5,843 bases of DNA from positions 1 to 5,843 of the forward strand of contig JBKCXU010000139.1 in NCBI GenBank assembly GCA_046316025.1. Reading direction: 5' to 3'. Below the pieces are notes generated by a model, which saw only the letters and a list, made by a program, of their open reading frames with translations, had not been told where the DNA came from and did not search any database. This document shows, piece after piece, positions 1 to 5,843 of the stretch (position 1 is the first letter of the stretch; every line of letters starts with the position of its first letter). A program made the position numbers and the translations under genes. This stretch comes from JAJTHJ01 sp046316025 (GTDB taxonomy: Bacteria > Pseudomonadota > Gammaproteobacteria > Burkholderiales > Burkholderiaceae_F).

Positions 1-477
1 GCGCAGGAGGCGCCGCCAGCGGGCAGGCGCTCGTCCCGGCCGCTGGCGGCGCGGTTCTGGCTGGTCGCGACCCGGGGGGTCGGCAGTTACGGTGCCCGCG
101 GCTACGGCGCTTTCTTTTTCGATGTCGGCGCGGTGCCGCTGGTCGATGCCGAGAAGTGCCGGCCCGTGGCGGCAGCGGGCGACGGCAAGGCCGGTAGTGG
201 GCAAAGCCAGGGCGAAGCGGGCGACGCGACCGACACTCGCGACGCGATCGTCGACTGCTATCTGGTCGCGCGCTTCGACGAGCGCTACATCCTCTTCGGA
301 TGGCAGACCGGGCCGGCGGGCGCGGGTTCGGCGCCGATTTACGTCAAGCAGGTGCGCGATCTGGAGCCGTTCAGCCTGGCGATCAACCCCGGGTTGCCGC
401 TGCGCTCGCTGCGCGATGCATACGACCGCATGGGCGGCGTTGCCGCGCCGGCCGCTGCGGACAGGGAGGGCAAATGA
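1..477 (+). CDS. Hypothetical protein, 5'-truncated by the window edge
   Basis: I do not recognise this protein. The frame is open from the first base to a TGA at 475-477, giving 158 visible residues. The only in-frame candidate start I found is a GTG at 133. It has no Shine-Dalgarno sequence, and the frame before it reads like protein (aromatic and glycine-rich around residues 19-40), so the true start is probably left of the window. Visible parts are an Ala/Arg/Pro-rich beginning, a beta-like stretch rich in Phe, Gly and Tyr, a low-complexity Gly/Ala/Asp/Gln linker at about residues 57-80, and a more ordered half starting near residue 82 with FDERYILFGWQT. The tail is Ala-rich. There are cysteines at visible residues 53 and 86. 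The last four bases overlap the next gene (ATGA), which suggests translational coupling and a shared role. Cell location cannot be judged without the N-terminus. The coding call is fairly safe, the function unknown. Confidence 0.6.
   Translation, partial: AQEAPPAGRRSSRPLAARFWLVATRGVGSYGARGYGAFFFDVGAVPLVDAEKCRPVAAAGDGKAGSGQSQGEAGDATDTRDAIVDCYLVARFDERYILFGWQTGPAGAGSAPIYVKQVRDLEPFSLAINPGLPLRSLRDAYDRMGGVAAPAAADREGK
463..470 (+). promoter_or_regulatory. Shine-Dalgarno site for the second small gene
   Basis: AGGGAGGG lies three bases before the ATG at 474, inside the 3' end of the preceding gene. It is a purine-rich match to the anti-Shine-Dalgarno sequence. The spacing is slightly short if the whole run is counted, and normal if AGGGA is the paired core. 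It supports ATG 474 as the start rather than the upstream in-frame alternative at 300. Confidence 0.55.
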
Positions 478-893
478 TCTTCGCTGATGGATTGGGGTGG
501 ACAAGGGTGTTGGTGTTGGCGGCGGGTGCGGCGGCGCTGCCGGCGGGCGCGCAAACCGTGCGCCTCTACGCCGGCGACCGCGCGGAGATCGCGGTTGTCG
601 CGGCGGCGGCGCCGACGGTGCTGCGCCTGGGCCAGCCCTGGACCGCCCCGGTGCCGGCGCTGGAACTGGCGCCAGCTGCGCTCGGGCAACCGCTCAACCG
701 CATCTGCTGCACCACGCCGAACTGCGCGTCCGACCGCAACGTGGTCGTCGGCGCGCTGCGCTCGGAGGTGATCGGTCGCTACGGCGCGGCCTGGCTGTCG
801 ACGAGCAGCGCTGCGCGCCTGGCCTACCCCGGCATCCAGTTCGACTTCGACGGCAGCCAGCGCGTGCAGCGCATCTGCGTCGTGCCGCGCTGA
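474..893 (+). CDS. Hypothetical exported protein with a cysteine cluster
   Basis: This is a 139-residue protein of unrecognised family. It starts at the ATG overlapping the previous stop (ATGA) and has a purine-rich ribosome site just upstream. The N-terminus looks like a Sec signal peptide: Arg11, a hydrophobic stretch at about residues 12-24 (VLVLAAGAAALPA), and a likely cleavage after AGA at residue 26, just before Gln27. It lacks a lipobox cysteine, so a soluble periplasmic or secreted protein is expected. The mature part begins with TVRLYAGDRAEIAVV, is rich in Ala and Val, then has CCTTPNC (Cys78, Cys79, Cys84) and a last cysteine at 135 in the C-terminal RICVVPR. These four cysteines could form disulfides in the periplasm, which is an inference. 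It shares a transcript end with the upstream hypothetical gene. The following 102-base gap and different gene content argue that it is not part of the transporter operon. Function unknown. Confidence 0.7.
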   Translation: MIFADGLGWTRVLVLAAGAAALPAGAQTVRLYAGDRAEIAVVAAAAPTVLRLGQPWTAPVPALELAPAALGQPLNRICCTTPNCASDRNVVVGALRSEVIGRYGAAWLSTSSAARLAYPGIQFDFDGSQRVQRICVVPR

Positions 894-894
894 T

Positions 895-920
895 GCGCCG
901 GCGCCGGCGCCCGCGCCGGC
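895..920 (+). repeat. GC-rich inverted repeat after the second small gene
   Basis: Bases 895-910 form a 16-base perfect palindrome (GCGCCGGC followed by GCCGGCGC), and its second half is also complementary to GCGCCGGC at 913-920. The middle arm can therefore pair with either flank, with an 8-base arm in each case. It begins two bases after the TGA of the small gene. The position fits a transcription-end or mRNA-stabilising hairpin, but no T-run follows, so it does not meet the usual criteria for an intrinsic terminator. In DNA this GC-rich, such repeats also arise by chance. Confidence 0.4.
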
Positions 921-930
921 CGCTGACGGC

Positions 931-936
931 TATAGT
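931..936 (+). promoter_or_regulatory. Possible -10 promoter box for the transporter operon
   Basis: TATAGT matches the sigma-70 -10 consensus TATAAT at five of six positions and stands out in an otherwise GC-rich 102-base gap, 60 bases before the permease start. Transcription would begin near 942-945. No acceptable -35 hexamer exists at 16-18 bases upstream, where the sequence is GC-only and part of the inverted repeat, and there is no TG extension. The promoter would therefore be weak or activator-dependent. This is a single-element call. Confidence 0.3.
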
Positions 937-957
937 CGCGCATCTTTGGTCGCCCCC

Positions 958-982
958 GCGGCCGCCCGGCGCGGGTGGCCGC
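958..982 (+). promoter_or_regulatory. Predicted leader hairpin ahead of the transporter operon
   Basis: GCGGCCGCCCG (958-968) can pair with CGGGTGGCCGC (972-982) across a GCG loop. This gives eleven pairs, all G-C except one G-U wobble (964 with 976). The stem ends 13 bases before the ATG at 996 and takes up the GGGTGG stretch, the only purine-rich run near that start. If transcription begins near 942, the hairpin lies in the 5' leader and could limit ribosome access or stabilise the mRNA. The structure is seen in the sequence; its role is inferred. Confidence 0.35.
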
Positions 983-995
983 ACCTGCTCCGCCG

Positions 996-1979
996 ATGCT
1001 CGCCTTCATCGTCCGCCGCCTGCTGCAAGCCGTGCTCGTGATGCTGGCGGTGGCGTTCATCGCCTTTCTGCTCTTTCAGTACGTGGGCGATCCGGTCTCG
1101 CAGATGCTCGGGCAGGACGCCACGCCCGAAGACCGCGCGCGGCTGCGCTCCGAGCTCGGGCTCGATCAGCCGTTCGTCGTGCAGTTTGCGCACTTCGTGG
1201 TCAACGCGGCGCAGGGCGACTTCGGCCTCAGCCTGCGCCAGGGCCGGGCGGTGTCCACGCTGATTGCCGAGCGGCTCCCGGCCACGCTGGAGCTGGCCGT
1301 GGCCGCAGCGTTCATCGCCATTGCCGTGGGCATTCCGGCCGGGGTGTACACGGCGCTGCGGCGCAATTCCTGGCTTTCGCAACTGTTGCTCGCCGGCTCG
1401 CTGATCGGCGTGTCGCTGCCGACTTTTCTGATCGGCATCTTGTTGATCCTCGTCTTTGCCGTGCAGTTGGGCTGGCTGCCCTCGTACGGGCGCGGCGAGG
1501 TGGTGCAGATCGGCTGGTGGAGCACGGGGCTACTGACCGCGGCCGGCTGGAAGCATCTGATCCTGCCGGCGATCACCTTGTCGCTGTTTCAGTTGACGCT
1601 GATCCTGCGCCTGGTGCGCGCCGAGATGCTCGAAGTGCTGCGCACCGACTACATCAAGTTCGCGCGTGCGCGCGGGCTGACCGACCGGGCCGTGCACTTC
1701 GGCCACGCGCTGAAGAACACCCTGGTGCCGGTGATCACCATCACCGGGTTGCAACTGGGCGGGATCATCGCCTTCGCCATCGTCACCGAGACCGTTTTCC
1801 AGTGGCCGGGCATGGGGCTGCTGTTCATCCAGAGCGTGCAGTTTGCCGACATCCCGGTGATGGCCGCGTACCTGTGCCTGATCGCCCTGATCTTCGTGGC
1901 GATCAATCTGGCAGTCGATCTGCTGTACTTCGCCGTCGACCCGCGGCTGCGCATCGAGCGCAGCGCCGCGGCGCACTGA
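996..1979 (+). CDS. Peptide-type ABC transporter permease, DppB family
   Basis: This 327-residue inner-membrane protein is one of the two permease subunits of a dipeptide/oligopeptide/nickel-type importer. It opens with the family hallmark MLAFIVRRLLQ, followed by a first membrane helix (about residues 8-28) and a periplasmic domain with GDP, LGLDQPF (55-60) and GDFGLSL (74-80). Five further helices are visible at about 98-120, 130-157, 188-207, 246-268 and 285-311. The cytoplasmic EAA loop that contacts the ATPase is at about 210-241 and contains RTDYIKFARARGL. The ETVFQWPGMG motif is at 265-274 and the usual YFAVDPRLR ending at 311-319. Length matches the family. I chose ATG 996 because the family N-terminus starts there; an in-frame GTG at 975 would add seven residues and lies inside the hairpin. 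No clear Shine-Dalgarno sequence precedes it. The stop overlaps the next ATG by one base (TGATG). Substrate cannot be assigned. Confidence 0.95.
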   Translation: MLAFIVRRLLQAVLVMLAVAFIAFLLFQYVGDPVSQMLGQDATPEDRARLRSELGLDQPFVVQFAHFVVNAAQGDFGLSLRQGRAVSTLIAERLPATLELAVAAAFIAIAVGIPAGVYTALRRNSWLSQLLLAGSLIGVSLPTFLIGILLILVFAVQLGWLPSYGRGEVVQIGWWSTGLLTAAGWKHLILPAITLSLFQLTLILRLVRAEMLEVLRTDYIKFARARGLTDRAVHFGHALKNTLVPVITITGLQLGGIIAFAIVTETVFQWPGMGLLFIQSVQFADIPVMAAYLCLIALIFVAINLAVDLLYFAVDPRLRIERSAAAH

Positions 1980-3202
1980 TGGCGATGGACGGCGGCGCGA
2001 TGGGCGGCAGCCTGGGCGGCGCGCTCGCCTACGTGCAGGACCGGCACGAGGCGTTCACGCGCCTGCGCCGCGACCTGCATGCGCACCCGGAGCTGGGCTT
2101 CGAGGAGCACCGCACGGCGGCGCTGGTGGCCGAGCGGCTGCACGGCTGGGGCATCGAGGTGCACGCGGGTGTGGGCCGCACCGGCGTGGTGGGCGTGGTG
2201 CACGGGCGCGGCGATGGGCCGCGCGCGGTCGGCCTGCGCGCGGACATGGATGCGCTGCCGCTTACCGAGGACAACGACTTTGCCCATCGCTCCACCCGCG
2301 CCGGCCTGATGCACGGTTGCGGCCACGACGGCCACACGACGATGCTGCTCGCCGCCGCCGAGTATCTGGCGGCGCAGCGCGACTTCGACGGTCGCGTGGT
2401 GCTCATCTTCCAGCCGGCCGAAGAAGGGCGCGGCGGGGCCAAGGCAATGATCGACGAGGGCCTGTTTGCCCGCTTTCCGGTCGATGAGGTCTACGCGCTG
2501 CACAACTGGCCCGGCCTGCCGGCCGGGCAGATCGGCCTGAACCCCGGGCCGATGATGGCGGCGGCCGACCGGGTGGAGATCACCATCACCGGCCGCGGCG
2601 GGCACGGCGCGCACCCGCATCTGGCCGTAGATCCGGTGCTGATCGCCGCGCACATCGTGATCGCCGCGCAGAGCATCGTTGCCCGCAACGTGCCGCCGCT
2701 GGAGTCGGCGGTGGTGTCGCTGTGCGCGATGCAGGCGGGCGACCTGGGCGCGATGAGCGTGGTGCCGGCGCAGGCGCGGCTGGTCGGCACCGTGCGCACC
2801 TTCCAGCGCCACGTGCAGGATTTGATCGAAGAGCGGCTCGCCGCGCTGGTGCGCGACACGGCGCGCGCCTTTGGCGGCAGCGCCGAGGTGCGTTACACGC
2901 GCAGCTACCCGGCCACCATCAACCACCGCCCGCAGTACGGCCATGCGCTCGCGGTCGCCCGCGCGCTGGTCGGCGCCGAGCGCGTTGTGGCCGAGCTGCC
3001 GCCCAGCATGGGTTCGGAGGATTTCTCCTTCATGCTGCACGAACGTCCCGGCTGCTACGCGCGGCTGGGGCAGGGCGGCGCCGACGGCGGCTGCTGGCTG
3101 CACAACAGCCGTTACGATTTCAACGACGCGGTGATTCCGCTGGGCGCGGCTTATCTGGCCGCGCTGGCGCAGCGCCGCCTGCCGCGCCATCCTGCGCGGT
3201 AG
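1979..3202 (+). CDS. M20D-family amidohydrolase (hippurate / N-acyl-amino-acid hydrolase type)
   Basis: This is a 407-residue cytoplasmic metallo-amidohydrolase without a signal peptide. The family cleaves amide bonds of N-acyl amino acids, hippurate, auxin conjugates or small peptides. All M20D landmarks are present in order: RDLHAHPELGFEE (31-43), RADMDALP (87-94), HGCGHDGH (112-119), QPAEEG (145-150), ALHNWP (173-178), GRGGHGAHPH (205-214), MGSEDFS (344-350) and LHNSRYDFND (374-383). By family knowledge the metal ligands are Cys114, His116, Glu149, His175 and His375, with Glu148 as general base; none is missing. The His209-His214 region belongs to the lid/dimerisation domain. Length is normal. 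ATG 1979 overlaps the permease stop by one base, implying translational coupling; ATGs at 1985 and 2000 are alternatives, and no start has a good Shine-Dalgarno sequence. Its place among transporter genes suggests it cleaves the imported compound. It could be annotated as HipO-, AbgB- or AmaA-like, and these cannot be separated here. Confidence 0.95.
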   Translation: MAMDGGAMGGSLGGALAYVQDRHEAFTRLRRDLHAHPELGFEEHRTAALVAERLHGWGIEVHAGVGRTGVVGVVHGRGDGPRAVGLRADMDALPLTEDNDFAHRSTRAGLMHGCGHDGHTTMLLAAAEYLAAQRDFDGRVVLIFQPAEEGRGGAKAMIDEGLFARFPVDEVYALHNWPGLPAGQIGLNPGPMMAAADRVEITITGRGGHGAHPHLAVDPVLIAAHIVIAAQSIVARNVPPLESAVVSLCAMQAGDLGAMSVVPAQARLVGTVRTFQRHVQDLIEERLAALVRDTARAFGGSAEVRYTRSYPATINHRPQYGHALAVARALVGAERVVAELPPSMGSEDFSFMLHERPGCYARLGQGGADGGCWLHNSRYDFNDAVIPLGAAYLAALAQRRLPRHPAR

Positions 3203-3225
3203 TCCTGCACATTGACCCCCCACCC

Positions 3226-3230
3226 GGAGA
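3226..3230 (+). promoter_or_regulatory. Shine-Dalgarno site for the substrate-binding protein
   Basis: GGAGA lies six bases before the ATG at 3237, in the 34-base gap after the amidohydrolase. It is the only well-spaced ribosome site seen in the transporter operon. It fits the need for far more binding protein than membrane subunits, and it fixes the start codon. Confidence 0.6.
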
Positions 3231-3236
3231 CCCGCG

Positions 3237-4829
3237 ATGAGCCCATCCACCCCCCTGCGCCGCGCTGTGCTGGCGCTCGCCGCCGCGGCCGCCCTGGCGA
3301 TTGGCGCGCCCGTGGCCGCCAAGACCTTCAAGTTCGCCAATCAGGGCGATGCGCTGTCGATGGACCCGCACTCGCTCAACGAGTCGCTGCAACTGAACTT
3401 CACCTTCAACATCTACGAAGGGCTGGTCGGGCGCGGGCAAAAGCTCGAAGTGGTGCCGGCGCTGGCGACCGACTGGAAGCAGACCGCACCGACCGTCTGG
3501 CGCTTCAACCTGCGCCGCGGCGTGAAGTTCCACGACGGCACGCCGTTTACCGCCGAGGACGTGATCTTTTCCTATAACCGCGCCAAGGGCGACGGCTCGG
3601 ACGTGAAGACCTACGTCGGCGCGATCAAGGAAATCCGCAAGATCGACGACCACAGCATCGACATCGTCACCAACGAGCCGTTCCCGATCCTGCCCGACGT
3701 GATCACCAACTGGGCGATCATGAGCAAGGCTTGGTGCGAGGCCAACCGCGCCACCCAGCCGGTGGACAAGCGCAAGGGGGTGGAGAACACCGCCTCGTTC
3801 AAGGCCAACGGCACGGGGCCGTTCCGCCTGCGCGCGCGCGAACCGGGCATCCGCACGACGCTCGTGCGCAACGCCGACTACTGGGACCGCTCGGTCCCGA
3901 CCAACGTCGAAGAAGTCGTCTTCACCCCGATCGGCAGTGCCTCGACACGCGTGGCGGCCCTGCTGTCCGGCGAGATCGACATGATGGAGCCGGTGCCGGT
4001 GCAGGACGTGGCGCGCATCGCCGGCGACGGCAAGCTCAAGGTGATGCAGGGGCCGGAGCTGCGCACGATCTTCCTCGGCATGGACCAGTCGCGCAACGAG
4101 CTGCTGTTCTCCAGCGTCAAGGGGAAGAACCCGTTCAAGGACAAGCGGGTGCGGCAGGCGTTTTATCAGGCGATCGACGTCAACGCGATCCAGAAGGCGG
4201 TGATGCGCGGCGCCTCTACGCCGACGGCGCTGATGATCGCCCCCGGCATCAAGGGTTTCCCGGCCGATCTGAACACGCGGCTGCCCTACGACGTCGAGGC
4301 GGCCAAGAAGCTGCTGGCCGAGGCCGGCTACGCGCAGGGCTTCGAGGTCGGCATGAACTGCCCGAACGACCGCTACGTCAACGACGAGGACATCTGCCGC
4401 GCGGTGGCGGCGATGCTGGCGCGCGTCGGCATCAAGGTCAATTTGATGGCCGAGAGCAAGGCCACCTATTTCCCGAAGATCCTGTCGCGCAACACCTCGT
4501 TCTATCTGCTCGGCTGGACGCCCGGCAGCTACGACTCGCACAACCCGCTCTTTGCGTTGATGGCCACCCCCGGCGCCGGCGGCCAGGGGCAGTTCAACCT
4601 CGGCTCGTACAGCAGTGCGCGCGTCGATGAACTGACCAAGGCAATCGCCACCGAGACCGACCAGGCCAAGCGCAACGCCATGATCCGCGAGGCGATGAAG
4701 CTGCACCAGGACGACATCGGCCACCTGCCGCTGCACCAGCAGGCGCTCGCCTGGGCGATGAAGCGCAACGTCGAGCTGGTGCAACTGGCCGACAACTACA
4801 TGTTCTTGAAGTGGGTGGTGGTGAAGTAA
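3237..4829 (+). CDS. Periplasmic peptide-type substrate-binding protein (SBP family 5, DppA/OppA-like)
   Basis: This 530-residue exported protein captures the substrate and delivers it to the permease pair. A Sec signal peptide is visible: Arg8-Arg9, a hydrophobic stretch at 11-25, and likely cleavage after VAA at residue 28, before Lys29. There is no lipobox cysteine, so it should be free in the periplasm. Family 5 features follow: GDALSMDPH (37-45), YEGLVGR (60-66), VPALATDWK (73-81), the signature LRRGVKFHDGTPFTAEDV (92-109), NGTGPFRL (191-198), NADYWD (212-217), LLSGEIDM (242-249), RVRQAFYQAID (304-314), EAAKKLLAEAGY (354-365) and LGWTPGSYDSHNPL (425-438). The length fits the family. Cysteines at 167, 375 and 387 remain in the mature protein, an unusual number for a soluble periplasmic binding protein; 375 and 387 flank PNDRYVNDEDI. 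The closest style I recall is the expanded set of such proteins in betaproteobacteria. Ligand unknown: di/oligopeptide or acyl-amino acid are the best guesses. Confidence 0.95.
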   Translation: MSPSTPLRRAVLALAAAAALAIGAPVAAKTFKFANQGDALSMDPHSLNESLQLNFTFNIYEGLVGRGQKLEVVPALATDWKQTAPTVWRFNLRRGVKFHDGTPFTAEDVIFSYNRAKGDGSDVKTYVGAIKEIRKIDDHSIDIVTNEPFPILPDVITNWAIMSKAWCEANRATQPVDKRKGVENTASFKANGTGPFRLRAREPGIRTTLVRNADYWDRSVPTNVEEVVFTPIGSASTRVAALLSGEIDMMEPVPVQDVARIAGDGKLKVMQGPELRTIFLGMDQSRNELLFSSVKGKNPFKDKRVRQAFYQAIDVNAIQKAVMRGASTPTALMIAPGIKGFPADLNTRLPYDVEAAKKLLAEAGYAQGFEVGMNCPNDRYVNDEDICRAVAAMLARVGIKVNLMAESKATYFPKILSRNTSFYLLGWTPGSYDSHNPLFALMATPGAGGQGQFNLGSYSSARVDELTKAIATETDQAKRNAMIREAMKLHQDDIGHLPLHQQALAWAMKRNVELVQLADNYMFLKWVVVK

Positions 4830-4847
4830 ACCGCCGTCAGCCACGCC

Positions 4848-5759
4848 ATGAACGCTCTTGCCCGCGCCTGGGACAGCGACGTCGCCTACAGCTTCCGCCA
4901 ATCGCCGGTGGCGATGGGGGCGGCGCTGGTGGCGCTGGTGCTGATTTTCTGCGCCGTGTTTGCCGAATGGGTGGCGCCGCACAACCCGTTCGATCTGGCG
5001 ACCATCAACCTGCTCGACGCCTCGCAGCCGCCGGCCTGGGTCGAAGGCGGCAGCCGCAAGTTCCTGCTCGGCACCGACGACCAGGGCCGCGACGTGCTCT
5101 CGGCGATCCTCTTCGGCATGCGCATTTCGCTGATCATCGGCGTGGCGGCGGTGGCGCTGAGCGTGCTGCTCGGCGTGGGCTTGGGCCTGCTTGCCGGCTA
5201 TGTCGGCGGCCGGCTCGATGCGCTGCTGATGCGCATCGCCGACGTGCAGTTGTCGTTCCCGGCGATCCTGATCGCGCTGCTGATCGACGGAGTGGCGCGC
5301 GCGGCGGTGCCCAAGGAAGTGCACGAGGTGATCGCCTTCCCGGTGCTGGTGGGGGCCATTGCGCTCGCCAACTGGCCGCAGTACGCGCGCACGGTGCGCG
5401 GATCTACGCTCGTGGAAAAGAACAAGGAATACGTGCAGGCGGCGCGGCTGATCGGCGTGTCGCCGCCGGCGATCATGCTGCGGCACGTGCTGCCCAACGC
5501 GATCGGGCCGGTGCTGGTGCTGGCCACCGTCAACGTGGCGCTGGCGATCATCACCGAGGCCACGCTGTCCTTCCTCGGCGTGGGTGTGCCGCCCACCTCG
5601 CCATCGCTGGGTACCTTGATCCGCATCGGCAACGACTTCCTGTTCTCCGGGGAGTGGTGGATCACGATCTTCCCGGGGCTGATGCTGGTGCTGATTGCAC
5701 TCAGCGTGAACCTGTTGGGCGACTGGCTGCGCGACGCGGTCAACCCGCGCCTGCGTTGA
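4848..5759 (+). CDS. Peptide-type ABC transporter permease, DppC family
   Basis: This 303-residue inner-membrane protein is the second permease subunit. It has the DppC/OppC layout: a short cytoplasmic N-terminus, a first helix at about residues 21-42 ending in APHNPF, a periplasmic segment, then LLGTDDQGRDVLSAILFGMR (73-92), a strongly conserved family motif. Helices follow at about 94-117, 131-147, 162-178, 218-238 and 272-290. The EAA loop is at about 184-217 and contains LVEKNKEYVQAARLIGVS. SFLGVGVPPTSPSLGTLI is at 241-258 and the ending GDWLRDAVNPRLR is typical. Compared with E. coli DppC as I remember it, the periplasmic loop after the third helix (about 147-162, DGVARAAVPKEVHEV) seems some ten residues longer. 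It starts 18 bases after the binding-protein stop without a clear Shine-Dalgarno sequence, so it probably depends on ribosomes from the upstream gene. It pairs with the DppB-type subunit encoded at 996-1979. Confidence 0.95.
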   Translation: MNALARAWDSDVAYSFRQSPVAMGAALVALVLIFCAVFAEWVAPHNPFDLATINLLDASQPPAWVEGGSRKFLLGTDDQGRDVLSAILFGMRISLIIGVAAVALSVLLGVGLGLLAGYVGGRLDALLMRIADVQLSFPAILIALLIDGVARAAVPKEVHEVIAFPVLVGAIALANWPQYARTVRGSTLVEKNKEYVQAARLIGVSPPAIMLRHVLPNAIGPVLVLATVNVALAIITEATLSFLGVGVPPTSPSLGTLIRIGNDFLFSGEWWITIFPGLMLVLIALSVNLLGDWLRDAVNPRLR

Positions 5760-5763
5760 ACCC

Positions 5764-5843
5764 ATGACCGCCCCCTTGCTTGAAGTGCGCCACCTGCGGG
5801 TGGAGTTCCCCACCCGCCGCGGCACGCTGCTGGCGCTGGATGA
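5764..5843 (+). CDS. ABC transporter ATP-binding protein, DppD type, 3'-truncated by the window edge
   Basis: Only the first 26 codons are present. They read MTAPLLEVRHLRVEF, then PTRRGTLLALD, which is the standard first strand and A-loop region of peptide-importer ATPases (LLEVRxLxVxF followed by a short loop and ALD). The Walker A motif and everything after it lie beyond the window. The ATG is four bases after the TGA of the DppC-type permease, with no Shine-Dalgarno sequence, so coupled translation is likely. It would be the nucleotide-binding subunit powering the importer. A second ATPase of DppF type, or a fused DppD-DppF protein, would be expected, but this cannot be seen here. Confidence 0.85.
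   Translation, partial: MTAPLLEVRHLRVEFPTRRGTLLALD

Noticed and set aside
133..477. GTG 133 as the true start of the first hypothetical gene
   Set aside because: No Shine-Dalgarno sequence precedes it, and the frame stays open with protein-like sequence back to base 1, so a start outside the window is more likely.
923..928. CTGACG as a -35 promoter box
   Set aside because: It is only two bases from the TATAGT element, far too close for a sigma-70 promoter.
497..1978. A long in-frame upstream extension of the amidohydrolase reading frame (open from 497, 901 residues in total)
   Set aside because: The extension runs out of frame through the second small gene and the permease, is extremely Arg/Ala/Pro-rich, and shows no domain. 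The M20D domain begins only after ATG 1979, so this is a stop-free shadow frame of GC-rich DNA.
3203..3236. A terminator or new promoter between the amidohydrolase and binding-protein genes
   Set aside because: The 34-base gap has no inverted repeat, T-run or promoter-like pair of boxes, only a ribosome site, so the operon appears continuous.
1649..3340. A 563-residue open frame on the minus strand
   Set aside because: It is antisense to the 3' part of the DppB-type permease, the whole M20D gene and the start of the binding-protein gene, all of which have clear family motifs. The composition is Arg/Ala/His-rich without domain structure.
3120..5825. A 901-residue open frame on the minus strand
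   Set aside because: It lies antisense to the binding-protein and permease genes. Its product is a His/Arg/Gln/Val-rich low-complexity chain with no recognisable motif, which is typical of the complement of GC-rich coding DNA.
1..5843. Mobile elements, CRISPR repeats, tRNA or rRNA genes, toxin-antitoxin or defence genes
   Set aside because: I found no transposase or integrase motifs, no regularly spaced repeats, no tRNA-like cloverleaf and no recognisable defence domain on either strand. The content is fully explained by the listed genes.

Overview
The window is GC-rich (roughly two-thirds G+C or more by eye) and tightly packed. All supported genes lie on the + strand, most of them butt-joined or overlapping by a few bases. 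The codon bias, the gene spacing and the type of substrate-binding protein suggest a betaproteobacterium (Burkholderiales or Rhodocyclales-like). The lineage is an inference from protein style, because no rRNA or other marker gene is present.

Region 1 (1-893) holds two unrecognised small genes that overlap by four bases (ATGA). The first is cut by the left edge. The second encodes a 139-residue protein with a clear signal peptide and a cysteine cluster. Region 2 (894-995) is the only real intergenic gap. It contains a GC-rich self-complementary block just after the stop codon, a TATAGT box that could be a -10 element, and a strong predicted hairpin ending 13 nt before the next start codon.

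Region 3 (996 to the right edge) is one operon for peptide-type ABC import. Its order is a DppB-type permease, an M20D amidohydrolase (hippurate / N-acyl-amino-acid hydrolase family), a periplasmic family 5 substrate-binding protein, a DppC-type permease, and the first 26 codons of a DppD-type ATPase. Junctions are a 1-base TGATG overlap, then gaps of 34, 18 and 4 bases, so co-transcription is likely. The binding protein would capture a peptide or acylated amino acid in the periplasm. The two permeases and the ATPase would import it, and the cytoplasmic amidohydrolase would cleave an amide bond to release an amino acid plus an acyl group or second amino acid. The exact substrate cannot be read from the sequence.

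I see no mobile element, CRISPR array, tRNA, rRNA or phage gene, and no strong sign of a new biological system. The points most worth a second look are the hydrolase and binding-protein genes sitting between the two permease genes, the structured leader ahead of the operon, and the unidentified pair of small genes at the left end.
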